Source: JAWKTT01 sp041398965
Lineage (GTDB): Bacteria > Planctomycetota > Planctomycetia > Planctomycetales > Planctomycetaceae
Assembly (NCBI GenBank): GCA_041398965.1
Contig: JAWKTT010000005.1
Span: 62,001-126,000 of the forward strand
Reading direction: 5' to 3'
DNA length: 64,000 nt
The translations under genes were made by a program, and so were the position numbers. Positions 44,574 to 52,913 of this stretch are shown here, piece by piece. Each line of letters opens with the position of its first letter. Positions within the stretch are counted from its first letter, which is position 1. The notes beneath the pieces were generated by a model. That model was not told the DNA's origin. It worked only from the letters and a program-made list of their open reading frames with translations, and searched no databases.

Positions 44574-45583
44574 CCGACACCACTTCCCGGTCCGGCGGAT
44601 CAACTCCTGCTGAGTCGACCGGCGTTGGCTCGACGAACCTGTCGCGGCCGATCATCGTTCGCATTGCCACGCGAACCAGTCGGCTCGCACTCTGGCAGGC
44701 CGAATTCACCGCTAATTTATTGCGCCGACTCACACAGATTTGTCTGGTCGAAATCGTTCCCATTTCAACCGTCGGCGATCGCGATCAGGAGAGCCGCCTG
44801 TCATCCATGGGGGGGCAGGGTGTCTTCACTCGCGAGGTGCAGCGGGCTTTGCTTGATGGTCGGGCAGACATCGCGGTACACAGTTTGAAGGACTTACCGA
44901 CCGTCCCTACACCCGGACTTGTCCTGGGATGCGTCCCGCGTCGTGGCGATCGTTTTGATGCACTAGTCTTCCCCAAGAGCCACCCTGCCGACTCGCTCGA
45001 AAGTCTTTCCTCAGGGGCAAAGGTGGCCACCGGCAGTCCACGTCGACAATCTCAACTCCTTGCCGTGCGACCCGATCTGAAATTGTGTGAAGTTCGAGGT
45101 AATGTCGAGACCCGGCTGCGCAAACTCGACGATGGCGAGTTCGACGCCATGATTCTTGCAGAAGCGGGACTTCTCAGGCTCGGTTTTGGTGACCGCATCA
45201 ACACTCTGTTGATGCCCCCGGTCATGCTCCCCGCCGTCGGACAAGCCGCCTTGGGAATTGAGTGCCGCGAGGACAACACACAACTACGACATCTGCTGTC
45301 GCAACTCACCGATCGCCAGACATGGTGGGAAGTGCTGGCTGAGCGGGCCTGCCTCAGAACATTGCAAGCGGGCTGTCATGCCCCGGTCGGAACTTTCAGT
45401 TCGTTCGACGACGACGGCCAGCAACGTCTCGACACCGTCGTCCTGAGTCACGACGGAACGGAAGTGTTGCGAGCCTCAGTATCGGCCCCTGTTCAAACAG
45501 AGGCTGACGCCATCTCGCTCGGAAATCAAACCGCCCAAGCCCTGCTGGACCAAAACGCTGCAAGGCTTATCACCCCCGAGTGA
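44570..45583 (+). CDS. hemC: Hydroxymethylbilane synthase (porphobilinogen deaminase)
   Basis: A 337-residue HemC. Landmarks are VRIATRTSRLALWQAE at the start, VHSLKDLPT, ATGSPRRQSQLLAVRPDL, VRGNVETRLRKLDDGEFDAM and the cofactor-binding cysteine in LQAGCHAPVG near residue 269. It polymerises four porphobilinogen molecules into hydroxymethylbilane in tetrapyrrole synthesis, bound to a dipyrromethane cofactor via that cysteine. It is slightly longer than usual, with about 25 extra N-terminal residues before the conserved region. The overlap with the DUF502 gene implies joint expression. Confidence 0.96.
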   Translation: MTDTTSRSGGSTPAESTGVGSTNLSRPIIVRIATRTSRLALWQAEFTANLLRRLTQICLVEIVPISTVGDRDQESRLSSMGGQGVFTREVQRALLDGRADIAVHSLKDLPTVPTPGLVLGCVPRRGDRFDALVFPKSHPADSLESLSSGAKVATGSPRRQSQLLAVRPDLKLCEVRGNVETRLRKLDDGEFDAMILAEAGLLRLGFGDRINTLLMPPVMLPAVGQAALGIECREDNTQLRHLLSQLTDRQTWWEVLAERACLRTLQAGCHAPVGTFSSFDDDGQQRLDTVVLSHDGTEVLRASVSAPVQTEADAISLGNQTAQALLDQNAARLITPE

Positions 45584-45949
45584 ACCGCGACGACATTCAC
45601 ATGGCGAACGAACTCGGGTTACCTGATTCTCTGACGCCTGCGTAGTTGTTCATAATCTGCTGAGTGAACAGCAGAGAGTGTTTCGTCTCGCGTTTCGATT
45701 GCTTTAGGAATCTCAAGCAAGGCGAGGACACGTCTTACGGCAGTCAGGGTGAAGGGTGGGCCTGACTTAGATCGCATCGCCATATTACGTGTTTCTTGTT
45801 GCCTGCAACGTAATGATTGCGAGTCATTCGTATCTGATGAAGTCCATTCGTCCCAGGCTTCCGAGTTCGTCGTCGTTCCGGTCTTTGGCGGCGTAGTAGT
45901 GTTCGATCAGAGCGTGGGGGTCGTGAAATGACGCTTCGGCGACGCTGTC
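45584..45949. other. Intergenic region after hemC
   Basis: About 370 bases with no secure gene. Short frames on both strands lack protein features. The minus-strand frame at 45824-46039 overlaps the remains of the small gene described next. No terminator-type hairpin followed by T's is visible after hemC. Confidence 0.4.
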
Positions 45950-46324
45950 TGCTGCGGTCGTAGCTGGCTGTGCCGATCCCGCGCGTAATACAGGCGATGA
46001 TGAGGCTGAGACCCCAAAGTCAGGAGCACCATAAAACATGGCATTCCCGGTCTTGCCAGAGTGTTAGAACATGATCAGCGTCATGTGGTGGCGCCGGCTT
46101 CTGCCAATTGACATCACCGCTCGAAACCAAGCGACGAGAACCGACTTCAGGCTCACCCCAATCTCGATCCCTCGCCAGCCGTCTGCGGTCTTTTCAAAGA
46201 CGACGACGGAGTCGACCGGAATCAGCGGGATGTAATACAAGTGGCCGAACTTCGTGGCGACATGACACAGCCCGGGAATCTCATCGACTTTCCCATACAG
46301 CCCGCTCCCCCACACAATAACCAT
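45950..46324 (-). pseudogene. Remnant of a small planctomycete membrane protein gene
   Basis: From the ATG at 46324 the frame reads MVIVWGSGLYGKVDEIPGL, then VATKFGHLYYIPLIPVDS and SLKSVLVAWFRA, which looks like a conserved small membrane protein of planctomycetes (I recall the pattern; I have not matched it to a database entry). The frame then ends at 46064 after a non-homologous tail. Downstream, a second frame gives FMVLLTLG and a third LSLIIACITRGIGTASYDR, together a plausible second membrane helix and continuation, joined across a GGGG run. The parts fit one gene with at least two indels. The decay or sequence error is like that in nqrE. Confidence 0.45.
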
Positions 46325-46357
46325 CGCGACACCCCAATCTAAACACACCCATCTCAA

Positions 46358-46883
46358 TTAGTTCAAAGGTCTCCGACGACCTATGCGCAATGACCAATTA
46401 AGAGTATTCAATCTATCAGAGGCGAGGAACAGTGAAAAGCGACCAGCAGGTTGGCTGTAATCGCCGTAGTCCTGTGGTTGAAAGTTTAATCACGGTGCGA
46501 AACAATGATTGCGGAGGCGTAGCCGACGCAACGCTGGGCTGAGCGAGCGAAAGTGGACTCTCATTCGGCAGTCTTGCGAAGTGGATGCCTCGTCGGAATC
46601 CCCTCACCCCGGCCCACTCCCCCAAGGGAAATTCCTATGAAATAGGGCCATCGACAGTGGGAGAAAGGGAGAGGTGTTGTACAAACCTCATCGCAAGAAT
46701 TGTGTCTCAAAGTATTTGATTAAAGGTGTTGGTGAGGGACCTGAGAGTGGAGCGTCAATCTCTTGCGAAAAGCAAACAGCCCGGCCCCCAAATAGGGGTC
46801 GGGCTGTGATCTGCTTAAGATGAGATTCTCTGGGAGAGTTAGCGACGTGGCGAACTCTCGCCCAAACGGCCTCGGTGGCCGGA
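46358..46883. other. Intergenic region downstream of eno
   Basis: About 530 bases with no convincing gene. It contains the enolase terminator hairpin (46778-46806). Confidence 0.45.
46778..46806 (-). terminator. Rho-independent terminator after eno
   Basis: On the minus strand, CAGCCCGACCCC pairs with GGGGGCCGGGCTG around a short TATTT loop, followed by TTTGCTTTT. It is about 78 bases past the enolase stop, in the expected orientation. Confidence 0.7.
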
Positions 46884-48155
46884 CTACTTAATTGTGCCGC
46901 CGTAACGGGCGTTACCGGCGAGAGACTCCTCGATCCGCAGGAGCTGGTTGTATTTACAGATGCGGTCGGTTCGGCTGGCGGAGCCGGTCTTGATTTGACC
47001 GGTCCCCAAAGCGACTGCCAAGTCGGCAATCGTCGTGTCTTCGGTCTCGCCAGAGCGATGGCTCATGACGGCAGTATAGCCGTTCTTGTAGGCCAACGTG
47101 ACGGCATCGATCGTCTCGGTGAGTGAGCCGATTTGATTCACCTTCACGAGAATACTGTTGGCGACTCCCGCTTCGATCCCTTGTGTCAGGCGAGTCGAGT
47201 TCGTGACGAAAAGATCGTCCCCCACCAACTGGCAACGGCCGCCAATGGCGTCGGTCAACAGCTTCCAGGTCGCCCAGTCGTCTTCATCGCAAGCATCTTC
47301 GATCGAGCAGATCGGGTACTTGTCGACCCACTTGGTCAACAGTTCCACCACTCCGGCCCCATCGTATTGATTCCCTTCGATGGTGTAGATTTTCGTCTTT
47401 GAATCGTAGTATTCGGTTGCGGCACAATCGAGGGCGATCTTAATTTGTTCGCCCGGCTTGTAACCTGCTTTTTCGATCGCAGACATGATGACGTCGAGAG
47501 CCGCTTCTCCACTGGGGAGATCAGGAGCAAAGCCCCCTTCATCGCCGACCGCCGTGCTCATTCCCTTGTCGTGCAGCACTTTCTTCAGGCTATGAAAGAC
47601 TTCGGTCCCGGCACGAAGGGCGTCGCTGAAGCAGGTGAAACCGAGTGGCATCACCATAAATTCCTGCATGTCGATGCCGTTGTTGGCGTGGGCACCCCCG
47701 TTGATAATGTTCATCATGGGGGCGGGGAGCCGATTTGCACCGACACCCCCGAGATAACGGTACAGAGGCAGACCGCACGCATTGGCGGCGGCATGTGCAT
47801 TGGCAAGCGAAATCGCCAGAATGGCATTTGCCCCGAGACGCGACTTATTTGGCGTGCCGTCCGCTTCGAGCATCGTCCGGTCGAGGGTTCCCTGATCGAG
47901 TGCATCGAGTCCAAAGAGGAGGTCCGCCAACTCACCGTTGATGTTCTCGACCGCCTTTGTCACCCCTTTGCCGAGATACTTGCTCTTATCGCCGTCGCGA
48001 AGTTCGCATGCTTCATGAGCCCCGGTGCTGGCGCCACTGGGAACGGCCGCCCGCCCTTCGCTGCCATCTTCCAGTTCGATGTCGACTTCGACAGTGGGAT
48101 TCCCACGCGAATCGAGAATTTGACGCCCGTGAATACCAATAATCGCCAGACTCAT
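46884..48155 (-). CDS. eno: Enolase
   Basis: A 423-residue enolase. Landmarks are IHGRQILDSRGNPTVEVDIE, VPSGASTGAHEACELRDGD, VGDEGGFAPDLPS, SIEDACDEDDWATWKLLTD, LVGDDLFVTNSTRL and SHRSGETEDTTIADLA with the metal and substrate residues. It interconverts 2-phosphoglycerate and phosphoenolpyruvate. The ATG at 48155 starts the conserved MSLAIIGIHGRQ and is preceded by AGGAGACGAG; the longer open frame is not used. The next gene upstream on the same strand is a large PEPCK-like protein, about 230 bases away. A terminator follows. Confidence 0.97.
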   Translation of the reverse strand: MSLAIIGIHGRQILDSRGNPTVEVDIELEDGSEGRAAVPSGASTGAHEACELRDGDKSKYLGKGVTKAVENINGELADLLFGLDALDQGTLDRTMLEADGTPNKSRLGANAILAISLANAHAAANACGLPLYRYLGGVGANRLPAPMMNIINGGAHANNGIDMQEFMVMPLGFTCFSDALRAGTEVFHSLKKVLHDKGMSTAVGDEGGFAPDLPSGEAALDVIMSAIEKAGYKPGEQIKIALDCAATEYYDSKTKIYTIEGNQYDGAGVVELLTKWVDKYPICSIEDACDEDDWATWKLLTDAIGGRCQLVGDDLFVTNSTRLTQGIEAGVANSILVKVNQIGSLTETIDAVTLAYKNGYTAVMSHRSGETEDTTIADLAVALGTGQIKTGSASRTDRICKYNQLLRIEESLAGNARYGGTIK

Positions 48156-48387
48156 AGTGACTCGTCTCCTGCGTTTCGCAAAATTTTGTAGTGATACGGA
48201 AATGTGTTGCGAAGTGTGACGCCCCCTCCCAAAGACTTCAACGGTCCGCCATCGCATTTCTCGACAAAACGAACCGGAGAATCAGAGTCTCCATCACCTC
48301 GAAAGATCAAATTTGCCCACTATTATCCCCGTAAGCGACACTCGGGGAAGGACGCTCTGTTGGAATGATCGTCGAAACAACCAAACT

Positions 48388-51300
48388 TCATCGCGACGCC
48401 AGATCTGGTTGACGCCCGATGGTTCCCTGAAGTGAATCGAGATAGTCAGGCGACTCGACCAGTGCCAACTGCTCGACGGCGAAGGTTCGGTTGGCGGCGA
48501 CCTCGTCGCGAAAAGGACCTTCCAGAAGGCCGGGGTCACCCAAAGCGGCATCGATGTACCGGACCGCTTGTTGCCAATGTTCAACATCTCGCTGTTGACG
48601 AGCGACAAGTCTGTCTTTGTACCAGTCGCTCGACAACATCGCTTCACGAGTAAACATTGCCCGGAATTCCGGAGCGGTTTCATCCTTTCCGTTGAATTCG
48701 CCATCAGCCATCACGTGCAGCAACGCCTGCAACGGGGGGACACACTCGTCAATCGTGCCATCTTCGAAGTACTGCTGAGCCACTCGCTTGTACGCCTCCA
48801 TGATATATTGAACACCGTCCGCATAGGAAACCGGGTCTTGCTTCTCCGGCTTGAGGATTTCCTCGTCGAACACTTTATCGGGGTTATCAAAGATACGGGC
48901 GAAGAACCGACGAACGAAACGCTTTGTGATCCGATATCCTAATCGTCGAGCCGGGACCACCTCGTCGCCTAGCATAACATCTTCCACTTTCTCCAGGAAA
49001 CGGTTATTAATGAGGTACTCCGGACTACGTTCTTGCTCATCCATCCGGCACCAGACTTCGGGGACCAGCAAACTAATGTCATGGTCGAACCGGCAGTTCG
49101 GGCCAATATGTCCTGCCGCAGAGGAGAACCCGCCTAAACCGGTCAATATGGCAGAGACAAGAGCCGCGTTCAAATCGGCGGCGGGTCTCAATGAGTTAAA
49201 CGGCCCCTTCGTCAATGCCCCTTCCGACCCTGCTCCGGTCGTCGACGGGCTTTTCCCCGTCAGCGAACAGATGGTGTCCATAAACAACTCGGGGAGTTCC
49301 TGGTAATGGATTGGCCCAAACACGGCAAGTGAGCGAATCCCTGCTGCGGCGTCGGGCGGATTATTTCGACGACCGGCGAGCACCGAAGTCACCGGCAGAT
49401 GGACCGGTTGACTCGGCTGGGCCTTTCGCCAGAGGCGGGTTCCCATTTCGGCAAGGTAGCGATCAAACGGGTCGACCATGTCAGCCCGATCTTGCAAATA
49501 GCGAGGATTCTTAGTGACACGGTCGCCAATTTTTCGTGGGTTATCCGAACAGACAACATAACCACTTTCTTGCTCGCCAACCGATCGCAATAACGCCTTC
49601 ATCGGCTCTGTGTAGGCGTCAAACTCGATTGCTTTCGTCTGCATGTCGAGGACCTGGTCTCTCGTAATGGGCTCGAAGTTTGAGATAAAGTTAACCTCTC
49701 GCCGTGCCAGGTCTGCTTCCGCCTGCTTGTCGAAACCACGATGAATCGCGTCGTCAGGGCGTTGAAACAGCCGATATTCGCAGTTTGCAACAAACTTCAA
49801 AAACCCATCAGGAATTGCTTGCAGGTAGCCAGGAATCTTCCCCAATCGCTCGCTGGGAACCACAGTCGACACGGAGATGTCATCTTCTGTTTGCACTTTT
49901 GCAGCTGCCGCAAAGTCCTGTCGGCATTTGAAGGTACGCCAACCATTTGCTTCGGTCAGACCAACACGGAGATATGTCCCAACGAGTTTCCGCTCACCCA
50001 GTTTTAGTTCATGTCCAGATGAGCCGTTGACGACATCGACCGAGAAATGACGCCGCCAATCGTCGCCCCACTCAGGGTTATGAAATCGTTTGATCGCAAA
50101 GATTAAGGCATAGAGATGCTCTGGAATCTTCTTCAACCACTGATTGTAAACGTCGTTGTATTCCTCGTTTGGCGTAAGCAGCTTGATGACGCTCCCTAAT
50201 GATCGCCGTGGGTTGAGGATTTTTCGACTCTCAAATTTCTTATAATCCTGCTTTTCGTAAGCTTCCGGTGTCCATCGGTCCTCATAAGTTCGTTCGAATA
50301 TCTCTTGGATCTGATCAAAGTCGCTGGCGACATCTGACACAAAGATCGACCCATACTCCATGTAGTCGATGAGTGACTTGCTAATCTCGCTCTTTCCCCC
50401 TCCCGATACCGTGCAAGGCTTATGACAGACGACCCCTTCGCCACCCGTACCAATGAGACGCCAACTCGGAGCGGCGGGGTGCTTCTCTATCCGCAGCTTG
50501 TAGCCAGATGGGGCCATGTAGACCCGCCCAGGCAAAAGCGGGATCGACCTTGTCTTTCCCGCTTGGGACCAAGAGACCGTTTGTAATCGGAGATTGGCCT
50601 CAGCGTTTTCGGGGATGTAATAAAGACGGTTGAAATTCTTGTCGATGCCGTACCCTTCCGGCTTCACATCGATCCATGCACTGTAGTCTCTCGCCACATC
50701 GTTGAAGGTGCGATTATTGTGTCTCTTGCTGTTGACTTGAAACGTATCACCTAAGCTGAAACTGGGGAAGACTAATGCTCCACCGGAATGTTCTTCTTCC
50801 GCGTTCCCCATGAGGTTTGTTGCGAAGCTGATTTGTGTCTTGACTTCTTTCTTACAGTACCCGAAATAGTTATCGGTAATAATTGTCACCGCCACTCCGG
50901 AAGCATCCCGGCACGTTAGCTTATAAGGCTGTCCATTGTTGTAGAGTTCGTCTTCGGTTTTCCAGCACATTCCGTGCTTTCGAAGCGATTCGTCTGCATC
51001 GTCATAGTGCGGTAATCCGAGGTCTCTCTTGCGAACTTCCAGAAGATGCGTCGCGAGAATGACGCAACCTGTGTGACCCGACCAGTGGGCTACGTCGAGA
51101 GCGGCATCATTTTCGGGAAGGAACGGATCACCAGCGTTACCGAAGATCGACTCGACGAAATCAAGGTTGCTGACGAAAGTTCCAGGTGCGAAGAAGCGAG
51201 TCTCCATTGAAAGTGCCGGACTCGCTCCGGGAACTTCCGGCGACACCAAAGGTCGCAGCATTAATGAGGCCCAGCAGTGAGCCTGTTGCGACTCTTCTGC

Positions 51301-51903
51301 TTGTTCCGATGTAAACGGCAAACGGAGGAGCGATTGAGGTGGCGACATCGCCCGCCGAAAGAGTTCGACAAACGCTCTCTTCGGGACAACGACCTTATCC
51401 CCTGCGATCGGCAACCCGCCATCAACGATATGAAACGTCCCTTGTGTCGTACGACGGTCGCTTAAGGGGTTATGTAGGACCCCGTTTTGGACACGGTAGG
51501 AAGTGACGTGTCCCCCCTCGAAAAGGTCTCCCCCGGCTGGCAACGACATCTCTCTTGCGATGCCGTGTCGATCAAGGATCAACGTCCGGCCAGGCAACTG
51601 CATACTTTCGCCCGGCTTCAGGACGTCAGCACAGTACGCGTTGAGAAACTGCTCGATGCGACGGTCTGCCGGACAGCGGTAGTCGTCGAGCAGGCGGGTT
51701 TTCTCGTCGAAGTTCGCCAGGAGACCGCTGGCGAGTTCGATCAGTTCGGCGCCTCCTGCGGCCGGAGCGATCGGCTGCCCATGGGCCGCCAGTTTGAGAT
51801 TGATATATCTTCGCAGTTCTTGACGATTTCGTTCACGAACAGCAGGGTCTGTCTCGGGATCGAAGCCGAGGGCGAGTCGTGGGTTGATCGGTGTCTTGGC
51901 CAT
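48388..51903 (-). CDS. Large protein, possibly pyrophosphate-type PEP carboxykinase
   Basis: A 1171-residue cytoplasmic protein with no signal or membrane segment. The sequence near residue 500, CTVSGGGKSEISKSLIDYM, resembles the phosphate-binding loop of PEP carboxykinases, and IFVSDVASDFDQI lies about 20 residues later like a second kinase motif. The length (about 1150-1190) is typical of the PPi-type PEPCK described from Entamoeba and bacteria, which interconverts oxaloacetate plus PPi with PEP, phosphate and CO2. Its position directly upstream of eno fits PEP metabolism. I have not aligned it to a reference, so the call is a hypothesis; it could be another large phosphotransfer-like protein. 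The ATG at 51903 is preferred, with a GCCGGC hairpin just before it. Confidence 0.55.
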   Translation of the reverse strand: MAKTPINPRLALGFDPETDPAVRERNRQELRRYINLKLAAHGQPIAPAAGGAELIELASGLLANFDEKTRLLDDYRCPADRRIEQFLNAYCADVLKPGESMQLPGRTLILDRHGIAREMSLPAGGDLFEGGHVTSYRVQNGVLHNPLSDRRTTQGTFHIVDGGLPIAGDKVVVPKRAFVELFRRAMSPPQSLLRLPFTSEQAEESQQAHCWASLMLRPLVSPEVPGASPALSMETRFFAPGTFVSNLDFVESIFGNAGDPFLPENDAALDVAHWSGHTGCVILATHLLEVRKRDLGLPHYDDADESLRKHGMCWKTEDELYNNGQPYKLTCRDASGVAVTIITDNYFGYCKKEVKTQISFATNLMGNAEEEHSGGALVFPSFSLGDTFQVNSKRHNNRTFNDVARDYSAWIDVKPEGYGIDKNFNRLYYIPENAEANLRLQTVSWSQAGKTRSIPLLPGRVYMAPSGYKLRIEKHPAAPSWRLIGTGGEGVVCHKPCTVSGGGKSEISKSLIDYMEYGSIFVSDVASDFDQIQEIFERTYEDRWTPEAYEKQDYKKFESRKILNPRRSLGSVIKLLTPNEEYNDVYNQWLKKIPEHLYALIFAIKRFHNPEWGDDWRRHFSVDVVNGSSGHELKLGERKLVGTYLRVGLTEANGWRTFKCRQDFAAAAKVQTEDDISVSTVVPSERLGKIPGYLQAIPDGFLKFVANCEYRLFQRPDDAIHRGFDKQAEADLARREVNFISNFEPITRDQVLDMQTKAIEFDAYTEPMKALLRSVGEQESGYVVCSDNPRKIGDRVTKNPRYLQDRADMVDPFDRYLAEMGTRLWRKAQPSQPVHLPVTSVLAGRRNNPPDAAAGIRSLAVFGPIHYQELPELFMDTICSLTGKSPSTTGAGSEGALTKGPFNSLRPAADLNAALVSAILTGLGGFSSAAGHIGPNCRFDHDISLLVPEVWCRMDEQERSPEYLINNRFLEKVEDVMLGDEVVPARRLGYRITKRFVRRFFARIFDNPDKVFDEEILKPEKQDPVSYADGVQYIMEAYKRVAQQYFEDGTIDECVPPLQALLHVMADGEFNGKDETAPEFRAMFTREAMLSSDWYKDRLVARQQRDVEHWQQAVRYIDAALGDPGLLEGPFRDEVAANRTFAVEQLALVESPDYLDSLQGTIGRQPDLASR

Positions 51904-52239
51904 ATTAGTCGGCCGGCCTTTCCAGCCGGCACCCTTTGGTCTATGCAATCCAATTGAAGAGGAACAGTGTCTCGCGAAGCAAATTCGCGAGTTGGGCCTT
52001 CAAGCACGGCAAGACCCGCCGGAGCCAATGTGAAGACCGACTACACTACCGGTGCATTGAGCGCCGCACCTTCTAAACGCATACTCTAGTCGGTTGACCA
52101 AGTCGATGCGATGATGGTCGACCACGATTCCAAATCTCAAGACGGCACAACGTCACCCTCAATTCATCGAATGCTCTGTCGAGCCGACACTCTCGAGCAA
52201 ACAGACAGCCACTTCACTCAATCCTACACAAATGTGACC
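51904..52239. other. Divergent intergenic region with a palindrome
   Basis: Promoters for the large PEPCK-like gene (minus) and the next gene (plus) should be here but cannot be placed. It includes the GCCGGC hairpin at 51912-51930. A plus-strand frame open from 52111 covers the right part but is judged to start later. Confidence 0.4.
51912..51930. repeat. Palindromic hairpin in the leader of the PEPCK-like gene
   Basis: GCCGGC, a 7-base loop (CTTTCCA), then GCCGGC. It lies 8 bases upstream of the ATG of the large minus-strand gene, so in the mRNA it would sit over the ribosome-binding region. It may be a REP-type unit or a regulatory leader structure. Confidence 0.4.
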
Positions 52240-52884
52240 ATGATCATCCCATACCTTCCTCCCGACTTGTACCCCATTCGATTGCAAGGACCATGGGACT
52301 TTCACCCGGGTGCTACGACCGTCCCCACCAACATATCGGCGACAACTTTGGTTCGAGTAAAGCTTCCCGCAACTTGGGAGACGCTTGGTCTCCCTCTCGA
52401 TGGCCAAGTGCTGTTGAGCCGACGTTTTCAGCGGCCGACACGAATGGAGTCCATTGATCAATTTCTCATCATGGTTCCTGACGGCGGAGAAGTGAAGGAG
52501 GCGAAGCTCAACGGCTGCACCATCGAACTGAGCCGCCTGCTTCAAGTCCCCGCCACAAACTCGAACGGTGACCACGCCATCATCTACCGGGTCGCGAATG
52601 TGACCCCCCATCTGGCGGCCACGAATCGACTCGAGATCACGTTCATCGTGTCACCACCACTTCATGCAACAGGCATCCCTGTCGAACGCTCACCCGACGA
52701 TTCGACGGACATGGATGTCTCTCGTGAAGATCGTATGAATGCCGACACGGTGCGAGTCGACACTTCAGAGTCTCGAACTTTCTCCCTGCCGCAGTTGCAA
52801 CATGCCGTCATCGTCGGGATCATGCCAGATGCTGATGGGTCATGGTGGTCGAGCTTGCCGACAGAGAGCGATTTAGCGTATTAG
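52240..52884 (+). CDS. Hypothetical protein with galactose-binding-like jelly-roll features
   Basis: A 214-residue protein that I do not recognise firmly. The first 140 residues (YPIRLQGPWDFHPG, RVKLPATWETLGLPLDGQVL, LSRRFQRPT, VPDGGEVKEAKLNGCTIEL, NRLEITFIV) resemble the sugar-binding jelly-roll domain found at the N-terminus of GH2 glycosidases, but no catalytic domain follows. The frame is open from 52111; the ATG at 52240 starts the regular part. The C-terminus overlaps the upstream open frame of the PSD1 gene. It may bind a glycan or a glycosylated surface. The role is unknown. Confidence 0.5.
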   Translation: MIIPYLPPDLYPIRLQGPWDFHPGATTVPTNISATTLVRVKLPATWETLGLPLDGQVLLSRRFQRPTRMESIDQFLIMVPDGGEVKEAKLNGCTIELSRLLQVPATNSNGDHAIIYRVANVTPHLAATNRLEITFIVSPPLHATGIPVERSPDDSTDMDVSREDRMNADTVRVDTSESRTFSLPQLQHAVIVGIMPDADGSWWSSLPTESDLAY

Positions 52885-52913
52885 TTGCCACGAAAAGTCG
52901 CACGCACTGGAGC

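Noticed and set aside
45824..46039. 71-codon minus-strand gene
   Set aside because: It overlaps pieces of the decayed small membrane protein gene in other frames and has no supporting features of its own.
46778..46806. REP-type repeat
   Set aside because: Position, orientation and following T-rich stretch fit a terminator of eno better.
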